Source: Candidatus Villigracilis affinis (GTDB taxonomy: Bacteria > Chloroflexota > Anaerolineae > Anaerolineales > Villigracilaceae). From it: a DNA stretch of 64,000 nucleotides. The position numbers and the translations under genes are program-made. Positions 51,064-59,096 of the stretch are shown here, piece after piece (the first letter of the stretch is position 1; each line of letters opens with the position of its first letter). The notes beneath the pieces are model-generated. The model did no database searches, was not told the DNA's origin, and saw nothing but the letters and a program-made list of their open reading frames with translations. The stretch covers positions 223,509-287,508 of the forward strand of contig JADKEA010000021.1 of NCBI GenBank assembly GCA_016718275.1. The letters are read 5' to 3'.

Positions 51064-51153
51064 TTCCCAGAGTGGCTAACTTTGTCCGCAGCGGGGAGCA
51101 GCTTACAGTTAAGTCTGAGGCGCAGGGTTATATCCATTTTGTGCAGGAGTAGT

Positions 51154-52368
51154 ATGGAATCCATTCAGGAACTTTATCGGATCGGCGTGGGGCCGTCGAG
51201 CAGCCATACCATGGGACCGCGGCGTGCGGCGGAAATTTTTTGCGAGCGGTATCCATCGGCGGCGGGGTATCGCGTAAAACTTTATGGAAGTCTGGCGGCC
51301 ACAGGGCGCGGACATTTGACCGATGCGGCGCTCAAAAGCGTTTTTGTGCCGGGCGCGTTGGAAGTGATCTGGAAGCCGGAGAAGGAATTGCCCTTTCATC
51401 CGAATGGGATGCGCTTTACGGCAGTGGATGCGGATGGCAAGGCGCTTGGGCGTTGGGAAGTGTTCAGCGTGGGCGGCGGCGCGTTGCGTGACGAGGGCAG
51501 CCTGCCTATTCCGCAGCAAGTGTATGACCTGAACAAAATGTATGAGATCCTCGACCAATGCAAATTGACGGGACAGGCGTTGTGGGAGTATGTGGAAGAA
51601 CGCGAGGGCAAACAGATTTGGGATCACCTGCGCAAAGTGTGGGACGTGATGCAGGCGGCCATCGAACGCGGCTTGCATGCGGAGGGTGTGCTGCCCGGTG
51701 GGTTGGGGCTGGCGCGCAAGTCGTGGTCGTTTTATCGCAAGACCATGCTTTCGGGGCAGGTGCTTCAACGCGCGGGCCTGGTCTCTGCGTATGCGCTGGC
51801 GGTCTCGGAAGAGAACGCTTGCGGCGGCGAGATCGTGACCGCGCCCACTTGCGGCTCGTGCGGCATTGTGCCTGCGGTGCTGCGTTATTTGCAGGAAGTG
51901 TTGAAGTGTTCGGATGATTCGATCCTGCGGGCGCTTGCGACTGCGGGACTGATCGGCAATTTGGCGAAACACAACGCCTCAATCTCCGGTGCCGAAGTTG
52001 GTTGCCAGGGAGAAGTGGGAGTTGCCTGCGCTATGGCAGCGGGTGCGGCAGCGCAATTGCTGGGAGGCACATCGCGCCAGATCGAATACGCCGCCGAGAT
52101 GGGACTGGAGCACAACCTTGGCCTGACTTGTGACCCCGTGGCGGGGCTGGTGCAAATTCCATGCATTGAGCGCAATGCCTTCGCCGCCGCACAAGCACTC
52201 GCCAGCGCCGACTATGCTCTCTTCACCGATGGCGGACATCGCATCTCGTATGATGAGGTGGTCTCTGTCATGCGTGAGACGGGGCAGGCGCTGCCTTCGC
52301 TGTATCGTGAGACATCTGTGGGTGGGTTGGCAAAGGCGTATCGTCATCGAAAACGGGGGAAGGCGTAG
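51154..52368 (+). CDS. sdaA: L-serine ammonia-lyase, iron-sulfur type
   Basis: 404 residues from the ATG at 51154 after CAGGAG. It deaminates L-serine to pyruvate with a [4Fe-4S] cluster. N-terminal beta domain: IGVGPSSSHTMGPRRAAE, SLAATGRGHLTD, VFSVGGGALRDEG. Alpha domain with cluster Cys in TAPTCGSCGIVPA, GCQGEVGVACAMAAGA and CDPVAGLVQIPCIERN. Beta and alpha domains are fused as in the single-chain form. The pyruvate formed could feed the ilv-leu pathway, but the gene is transcribed separately. Confidence 0.94.
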   Translation: MESIQELYRIGVGPSSSHTMGPRRAAEIFCERYPSAAGYRVKLYGSLAATGRGHLTDAALKSVFVPGALEVIWKPEKELPFHPNGMRFTAVDADGKALGRWEVFSVGGGALRDEGSLPIPQQVYDLNKMYEILDQCKLTGQALWEYVEEREGKQIWDHLRKVWDVMQAAIERGLHAEGVLPGGLGLARKSWSFYRKTMLSGQVLQRAGLVSAYALAVSEENACGGEIVTAPTCGSCGIVPAVLRYLQEVLKCSDDSILRALATAGLIGNLAKHNASISGAEVGCQGEVGVACAMAAGAAAQLLGGTSRQIEYAAEMGLEHNLGLTCDPVAGLVQIPCIERNAFAAAQALASADYALFTDGGHRISYDEVVSVMRETGQALPSLYRETSVGGLAKAYRHRKRGKA

Positions 52369-52382
52369 AGGCGTTGCTTAAT

Positions 52383-52649
52383 TTAATGGAGCAAGTTTCC
52401 CGCTCGTAGAATTCCAACCACGCCCACCAAAATCCAAAAAATATTTAGAAGCGAGTATGCCTGATCCTTTTTTAGGATGGCACACCATGAAAGCAGGATC
52501 GCATCTATGGTGTTGAATATCCACACAAACATGAACGGACTGGCTGGTCCCAGCCAGCTTACAAGGCTGAAACTAAAAATCCGCATGATCACCCCGATCA
52601 TTTCGAACGTGCGAATGTTTTTCAAGACGAAGGCATTTATTTGTGTCAT
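52383..52649 (-). CDS. Small membrane protein
   Basis: 88 residues from the ATG at 52647-52649 after CGAGGAA; a 16-residue extension to 52697 is unlikely. Three hydrophobic segments: FEMIGVIMRIFSFSLVSW, FMFVWIFNTIDAILLSW and the C-terminal SLLNIFWILVGVVGIL. The last pattern is seen in small CBU_0592-like membrane proteins, but the match is only by eye. It is convergent with sdaA, 14 bp apart. Confidence 0.6.
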   Translation of the reverse strand: MTQINAFVLKNIRTFEMIGVIMRIFSFSLVSWLGPASPFMFVWIFNTIDAILLSWCAILKKDQAYSLLNIFWILVGVVGILRAGNLLH

Positions 52650-52992
52650 TTTATTCCTCGGTGAAAAAATTTGACGGAGTATAGCAGGGCTTTCCATAAT
52701 GAGTATGGCAATATAATCTCTTATGGCGCTTTTGAAATTTTATATGCAATAAAAAGAATGCCGGGTTACTCATGTGTGGGGATAGGTTTATAATTTCAAC
52801 CCCAATGGCGTGCTCATGGTAGGTGACGGAAATGGAAGCTGTTCAGCCTGCTGTTCCATGACGATCTGTTTATGAAAGGTATGTCTGGCTTAATCTAATG
52901 GGACCTATACTGACGTTTACCTTAAGTGCATATTATCGAAGAAATCATGTCTTGAGTGTTGCGTTATATCCATCCAGTGATAAAGCGAGGTC
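52650..52992. other. Intergenic region, nothing firm
   Basis: 343 bp between divergent genes. A TATAAT at 52789-52794 points toward the GGDEF gene but lacks a convincing -35 box at the right distance. I saw no cyclic di-GMP riboswitch signature ahead of the GGDEF gene, no tRNA and no long ORF. Confidence 0.5.
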
Positions 52993-54177
52993 GTGGTGAT
53001 CTCTTTTGAAATTGATATCACCACGGTTTTGCTTTTTCTGTTTTTTGGAAACCTCGCCACCGCTGGCTTGCTCGCCATATATTCAAGTGATTTCATTGCC
53101 CAGCGCACGTATCGTCAATTTCTGGCTGGCAAGCTGCTTCAAAGCATATCCTGGATGCTGCTCGCAATGCGCGGAAAAATCCCCGATGTGCTTTCCGCTC
53201 ATCTCGGAAACTCGCTTCTTCTGATCGGTTTTGCGCTGGAGGCTCTGGCAATCATTTCTGTTGAGAAGCCGAGAAAGCGCTGGGAAACGTATTATGCGAT
53301 AGTCGTTGTTGTCTTTATTTTTGTTTTCTGGACATTTGCAAAACAACCCAATGAGTATGTTTACATATCGTCTGCTTTTGCCGCCCTGATGTTTCTTTCT
53401 GTGACGATCTTTTTTGTGCGTGATTCCAGGAAATCGGTTTTACGGTATTCGCTCAGTGCAATTTATACGGTCTCTTGCCTCATCCTTTTAGTCCGCAGTA
53501 CGAACGCTTTTCTTCATGCTGACTACAAATTGATGTCCAATGAATTTTCACAGAACCTGACCTTTCTTTCAACCTATTTGCTGATGATCATTAGTGGAAG
53601 CAGTTTTTTGTTATTACAGCGGGAGCGCATGGATGAATTGTTAAGGGGCGCCAATCAGGAACTCGATCAATTGGCGCATATTGACGGTCTGACAAATTTG
53701 GCCAATCGACGCAAGTTTAGCGAAAACCTGACCTATGGCATTTCGGAAAGCCGCCGCCGTGCAGAACCACTGGCGCTCATCATGGCGGATATCGATTTTT
53801 TCAAGAAATACAATGATTATTACGGGCATGTTCATGGGGATCGATGCCTGGTGCAAGTGGCACAAGAGTTGAAACAGCACTGTCGTCGCAGCACGGACCT
53901 GATCTCCCGTTATGGCGGGGAGGAGTTTGCGATCGTCCTGATGAATACGGATATTACAGAAGCCAGCCGTATTGCTGAAGCGGTACGCAAGGGAATTCAA
54001 AATCTGTCCATTCCGCACGCTGACTCTGACGTGGGCGATTGCGTTACGTTGAGTTTGGGTGTGTTTTCTGCAATCCCAGACTTGGATGAGCATGATTATG
54101 ACTGGTATATCATCGAAGCGGACCGACGCTTATATCATGCCAAGCGTGCAGGGCGGAATCAGTGTGTTTGCGCCTGA
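52993..54177 (+). CDS. Membrane diguanylate cyclase (GGDEF)
   Basis: 394 residues from a GTG start with AAGCGAGG just upstream. About six hydrophobic segments fill the first 210 residues, followed by a short linker and a GGDEF domain (about 225-390): HIDGLTNLANRRKFSENL, DIDFFKKYNDYYGHVHGD and the active site RYGGEEFAIVL. No PAS or clear RxxD inhibitory site is visible. It is a second cyclic di-GMP maker in the window with a sensor module different from that at 4572. Confidence 0.87.
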   Translation: MVISFEIDITTVLLFLFFGNLATAGLLAIYSSDFIAQRTYRQFLAGKLLQSISWMLLAMRGKIPDVLSAHLGNSLLLIGFALEALAIISVEKPRKRWETYYAIVVVVFIFVFWTFAKQPNEYVYISSAFAALMFLSVTIFFVRDSRKSVLRYSLSAIYTVSCLILLVRSTNAFLHADYKLMSNEFSQNLTFLSTYLLMIISGSSFLLLQRERMDELLRGANQELDQLAHIDGLTNLANRRKFSENLTYGISESRRRAEPLALIMADIDFFKKYNDYYGHVHGDRCLVQVAQELKQHCRRSTDLISRYGGEEFAIVLMNTDITEASRIAEAVRKGIQNLSIPHADSDVGDCVTLSLGVFSAIPDLDEHDYDWYIIEADRRLYHAKRAGRNQCVCA

Positions 54178-54342
54178 CTTCCCCTGCGTGGACAAGAATC
54201 CTCGACGATTATTTGTTGCGAAACAGATATATACAAAATCAAGTTTTCAAGCATATAATAAAAGGGCTATTGATTTCGGAAGCAAAAAAAGAAAAGTCTA
54301 TAATGTGAAGCTCGTAATCGTTATCTGGAAAGGCAGGGCGAT

Positions 54343-55008
54343 ATGGATATTCAGTTTCGTGAGACAAAAGCATTATGGGAAGGGGCGCTTGAACAGCCAG
54401 CGCTGGCGTATGCTCGCGGCGCGGACGAAATCTCTGCCAGCATTGGAGAGCCTTTCCAATGGGCGGACGGGGAAATGTTGGGCGGTAATTGGAAACCGCC
54501 TGTAGGCGGCAATCGTTTTTATCTTTTACAACTCGCATTCACGCTCAGCCCGCGCGGAAATATCAAAGTGACCTCAGCGGATTTTTGCCTGACCCTCGGC
54601 AAACAGGGAGATAAAAAAGCAGTGGTCTTTGATGCGTTCCCGCGCGAACAGACCATTGCAACCGATGATTCAGTGACGCTTGGTATTGGTCCCGATTTCA
54701 AGTTTGGAACAACAGATGCCTCGCTTGCAAAAGCCGAAGCGAAGTTCGATCTGGGCAGTGTGATTCCTGTTGTGCATGTGGAAGGTTTGCAAGAGTCAAA
54801 ACTTTGTTGGCGGTATTCGGAACATGCGAAATATCCGCTGGCGGGAAGCCGCCGCATGGTTGCCATCGTTTCATTACCTGATGGGATGAAAACCACATTG
54901 GCAACACTATCATTGACGGTGAGTGCAGAGGGCAGGTTTGGTCCGTTTCGAGTCTCGCCGCCAGAGATCGAGCAGGCACGGCTGAGATGGGTTGTAGGTG
55001 AAAAATGA
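54343..55008 (+). CDS. Protein of unknown function upstream of the CHAT locus
   Basis: 221 residues with AAGGCAGGG before the ATG. No signal peptide or membrane segment; a strand-rich sequence with DEISASIGEPFQW, RFYLLQLAFTLSPRG, VTSADFCLTLGKQG and EQARLRWVVGEK. I do not recognise a family. It precedes the CHAT-NTPase-TPR locus by 125 bp, with a spacer repeat between, and may belong to the same functional unit. Confidence 0.6.
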   Translation: MDIQFRETKALWEGALEQPALAYARGADEISASIGEPFQWADGEMLGGNWKPPVGGNRFYLLQLAFTLSPRGNIKVTSADFCLTLGKQGDKKAVVFDAFPREQTIATDDSVTLGIGPDFKFGTTDASLAKAEAKFDLGSVIPVVHVEGLQESKLCWRYSEHAKYPLAGSRRMVAIVSLPDGMKTTLATLSLTVSAEGRFGPFRVSPPEIEQARLRWVVGEK

Positions 55009-55015
55009 ATTTTTC

Positions 55016-55078
55016 ACCACGGAGACACAAAGACACGGAGCTTTTTTTAATTGGTTTTCTCCGTGACTCGGTGACTTA
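55016..55078. repeat. Imperfect palindromic spacer repeat, 'CACGGAG' family
   Basis: CACCACGGAGACACAAAGACACGGAG is mirrored by CTCCGTGACTCGGTGA around an AT-rich centre. Same style as the spacers at 12631, 27458 and 41576. Confidence 0.65.
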
Positions 55079-55133
55079 TCAACCCCTTTGGGGACCGTGG
55101 TTTGCTCTACGCAAACATTCGGGAGGTTGAAAC

Positions 55134-58100
55134 ATGGCTTTGCTGCGATTGACACAACACATTGAAAAAGAAGACGATTATCGAATCGAAATGGCGTTCG
55201 AGGGTGACGATGGCACGCGCGAGACTCCCGAAGCGCGTTTTGAATTTAAGATGACCGACAGTGACCGCGCGGATTTGCGCTGGTATCTGGAGGATTATCT
55301 GCAATATCCGCTCGACCCCGCGCCACAAATCGCAGCACGGATCGAGGGGCGCATTCGGGATTTGGGAATCGAACTATTCAAGAAAATCTTTCAAGCCAAC
55401 GACGAGACGCGCGACTTGTGGGCGACTCTGCGTGACAAGTTAGCCGATACGCGTGTGGAAGTGGCGACGGATGTGAAAGGCGCGACCGCATTGCCGTGGG
55501 AATTATTGCGCGACCCGAAGACGGATGAAGCGCTGGCGTTGCGCGCGAAGACCTTTGTCCGCAGTTTCAACAAGCCCGCGCAAAGAGTTCACAAGCCGCA
55601 GCCCGCGGACAAGGTGCGGATTCTGCTGGTGATCTGCCGACCAGGCGGAAGTGCGGATGTGCCGTTCCGTTCGGTGTCGGGCTATATGCTCAAAGGTCTG
55701 ACCGACGCGGCGCGCGAGCGGTTCGAACTCGATGTGCTGCGACCGCCGACCTTCGAGCAGTTGAGCAAAACGTTGCGCAACGCCAAAGCCAATGGCAAGC
55801 CGTATCACATCGTTCATTTTGACGGGCACGGCGGATATCTCAACACCGATACCAGCAAGCCATCCGAATGGCTGCGTTCCCTGTCTTCCATCATGTTAGG
55901 CGGATTGCGCGACGGCTCGCACGGCTATCTGTTCTTTGAACATCCCAAGCCCGACGCGAACAACGAAAACTCCCAACTGGTGGACGGACCCACGCTGGGC
56001 AAACTGCTGGCGGAGACCGATACGCCCGTGTTGATCCTGAACGCGTGTCGTTCGGCGCACGCGGAGTTTCAGGCGCAGCCCGACGTCGCCAAGGATGTGG
56101 ACGAATCGCAGTCGCAGGTGCGGGCGTTCGGTTCGCTGGCGCAGGAGGTGATGAACGAGGGCGTGGCGGGCGTGGTCGCCATGCGCTACAACGTGTACGT
56201 GGTGACCGCCGCCCAATTCGTAGCGGACTTGTATGCCGCGCTCGCCAGCGGGCAGGGACTCGGCGAAGCCGTCAGCATGGGACGCAAGCAACTCGCCGCC
56301 CAGCCGCTGCGCGAGATCGCCTTCGACCCCATCCCCTTGCAGGATTGGTCGGTGCCTGTCGCGTATGAAGCCGCGCCGATCCAATTGTTCGCGCGGAGCG
56401 AGATCCGCGGCGCCGATCAAAAATTGATCTGTCGAAAAAGATCCGCGCGGAAGATAACCTCCCGCGTCCCGATGTCGGATTCTTCGGGCGCGATGAAACC
56501 ATCCTCGCGCTTGACCGCGCATTCGATACGCAATCGGTTGTTTTGTTAAATGCCTACGCGGGCAGCGGCAAGACGATGACCGCCGCCGAGTTCGCGCGCT
56601 GGTATGCGCAGACGGGCGGATTGCGCGGACCCATCCTGTTCACATCCTTCGAACAATACAAACCATTCACGCAGATCCTTTCTGCGGTGGAAGAAACGTA
56701 TCGTTCCGTGCTGGAACAGAACAACATCCAGTGGCTGGCGCTGAGCGATGAAGACCGCCTGAACCTGACCCTGCAAATCTTCCAGCAGATTCCGCCGCTG
56801 TGGATCTGGGATAACGTCGAGCCTGTCAACGGCTTCCCCGCGGGCGCGGATTCGGCGTGGAGTTTGAGCGAACAGCGCGAGTTGCGCACCTTCCTGCAGA
56901 TCGTGACCGCGCAAAGCAAGACCAAATTCCTGCTGACCTCGCGCCGCGACGAACGCGAATGGCTGGGCGACATCCCCAAGCGCGTGACCCTGCCGCCCAT
57001 GCCCATGCAGGAACGCGTGCGCCTGACCCGCGCGCTGGCTGATAAGCAAGGCAAACGGATCGCCGACGTGAAGGACTGGCTGCCCCTGCTGCGCTTTACG
57101 CAAGGCAACCCGTTGACCATCACCGTGATGGTCGGGCAGGCGCTGCGCGATGGGATTTCATCGCAAGCACAAATTGAAGCCTACCTGAATAAACTGCATA
57201 ACGGCGAGACCGCCTTTGACGACGAAGCCAGCGAAGGACGCTCGAAATCGCTGGGCGCTTCGCTCAGTTACGGCTTCGAGCAAGCCTTTAGCGCAGACGA
57301 ACGCAAAGTTCTCGCGCTCCTGCATTTCTTTCAGGGATTTGTGGATGTTGATGTTTTGCAAATTATGCTGGCGACCCTACTGTAATGGCAGAAAAAGGGG
57401 ATTGGCTCAAACTTGAACTTTACTAACTTGAAACGTTCAATTCAACTTTTAGACAAAGCCGCCGACATCGGCTTGCTGACCGCGCACGGCGGCGGCTACT
57501 ACACCATCCACCCCGCCCTGCCATGGTTCTTCCGCTCGTTGTTTGAGCAGTATTACCCCAGCCGGGACGGTAGACCATTGACCCAATCATCATTCATCGT
57601 CCACCGTCCATCGTCGGCGTTAGCCGCAACGCGAGCATACGTCGAATCCATGGGCGCACTCAGCAACTACTATCACAACCAATACGAGCACGGCAACCGC
57701 GACGTGATCGCGCCCCTGCGTAGAGAGGAACCCAACCTCCTGCATGCGCGTTCCCTTGCCCGCCAGCATGGATGGTGGAATCGTGTCATCAGCACCATGC
57801 AGGGACTACGCCAACTCTACGACCACACGGGACGCCGCGCCGAGTGGAAACGGCTGGTGGAGGAGATCGTGCCAGACTTCGTCGGCGCGGATGATTTGCC
57901 CCTGTCAGGGCGTGAGGAGCAGTGGGGGGTGGTTACACAATACAGTATGCGACTTGCAAGGAAGTCGCGAACTTGGAGAAGCCGAGCGACTCCAGAGCAG
58001 TGCTGTTGAATTGGATCGCCGTCGCCGCAAGCATCTTAATCCCGCCCAGCGGAATCGCTGAGCGCTGGGAGAAAAATATTGTCCGGTCACTGGCAGTGCC

Positions 58101-58796
58101 ATGAACAACTTGGTCAAATTCACGTGAGCAAGGAAAACCTGAATGCGTTAAATCTTACAAGAAGCAATTCCAAATTATCAAGAGCAAATGAGACTGCTGC
58201 TGAAGCCGTTGCCGCCTTCAACCTCGGACACGCCTACAAAAACCTGCCCGCCCTGCGGAATCTGGACGAAGCCGAGCGCTGGTATCGTCGCAGTTTGGAA
58301 TTGCGTGCAGAAGGGGATAGAAAAGGTCGGGCAATTACAGTTGGTCAACTTGGTTTCACTGCCCGCGAACACTTTACGGACGCAAAGAAAGAGGATAAAG
58401 CGGAAGAAGAGTTATTGAAACATCTCAATGCCGCCCTGGATTATTATCAACAAGCCCTCGCCCTCCTGCCGTCCGACGCTGTGAATGATCTCGCGGTGAC
58501 GCACAATCAACTTGGCAATATTTACAGTGACGCAGGCGATTTGGAGCGCGAACCTTATCACTACATGCAATCCGTAAATTATAAAGAAAAGGCTGGAAAT
58601 CTTTATGCAGCAGGGCAAAACTCGCTTCAATATTGCCATTGTCCTAGCCAACAACGGACGCCTCTCCGACGCGCTGCTCTACGCCCGCGCCGCCCTGCGC
58701 AATTTCGAGTCATACGGGGGGCGGGCGAAGGATATGGAAGATAAGACAAAAGGGTTGATTGAAAAGATAGAGAAAAGGGTGAAGGATGAAAGATAA
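55134..58796 (+). pseudogene. CHAT protease - NTPase - TPR protein gene, multiply frameshifted
   Basis: The first frame (55134 to about 56420) has a CHAT caspase-like peptidase with catalytic His in HIVHFDGHGGY (His232) and Cys in LILNACRSA (Cys305). At an A5 run near 56417-56425 the frame shifts; adding one A would restore QKIDLSKKIRAED, then GFFGRDETI and Walker A NAYAGSGKT of a STAND-like NTPase. A TAA stop at 57383-57385 interrupts the next part (or two compensating indels). Beyond 57413 come a winged-helix-like segment and TPR repeats (EAERLQSSAVELDRRR, AFNLGHAYKNLP, EAERWYRRSLELRAEG) in at least three frames, ending near 58796. Similar intact proteins are thought to be signalling or defence proteases. 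Confidence 0.75.
57570..57617. repeat. Spacer-type repeat inside the CHAT-TPR coding region
   Basis: GACGGTAGACCATTGACCC and CATCGTCCACCGTCCATCGTC match the family otherwise found between genes (43719, 45346). Here it lies in frame within the coding sequence, adding residues such as SFIVHRPSSALA between the winged-helix-like part and the TPR part. This suggests the element inserted into the gene. Confidence 0.6.
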
Positions 58797-59096
58797 AGGA
58801 TGAATGGAGACCTGACAGGTTTATCAGGGCGCGGGTCGATTCGGGGTGTCGTGAATCAAAGCCACGTTGGTTGATCGGACTTCTGCGGAAACCTGTCAGG
58901 TCTGCGAAAAATATGTCGTTGCGAGGGCGGCGCTCTTCCGCCCGACCCTAGCACCGCCCGCTAGGGCAGGTGAGCAACCTCCCAATTCCATGAGATTGCT
59001 TCGTCGGGAAGAGCGCCCTCCTCGCAATGACATGGTTAAACCAAAACCCGCCTCACACCGAGACGGGTTTTCTTATTACTCGTTACTTCTCACTTT
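58797..59096. repeat. Repeat-filled intergenic region, including a 120-bp palindromic element
   Basis: First, AGACCTGACAGGTTT (58807-58821) and AAACCTGTCAGGTCT (58889-58903) are perfect inverted copies 67 bp apart. Then 58912-59031 is a long imperfect palindrome bounded by GTCGTTGCGAGG and CCTCGCAATGAC, with nested arms GGCGCTCTTCC/GGAAGAGCGCC. The ends match the repeat between ilvB and ilvN. It has the look of a non-coding miniature element; no gene is seen. Confidence 0.75.
59043..59071 (-). terminator. Terminator after the P-type ATPase gene
   Basis: AAAACCCGCCTC (59043-59054), loop ACACC, GAGACGGGTTTT (59060-59071), one mismatch. It lies 26 nt beyond the ATPase stop on the minus strand and gives a short T tract in that direction. 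Confidence 0.75.

Noticed and set aside
52650..52992. Cyclic di-GMP riboswitch upstream of the GGDEF gene
   Set aside because: No GEMM-type conserved loop or tetraloop-receptor pattern could be found.
55896..56522. 208-codon minus-strand ORF over the CHAT gene
   Set aside because: Arg- and Gly-rich translation typical of an antisense shadow; the plus strand has CHAT catalytic motifs.
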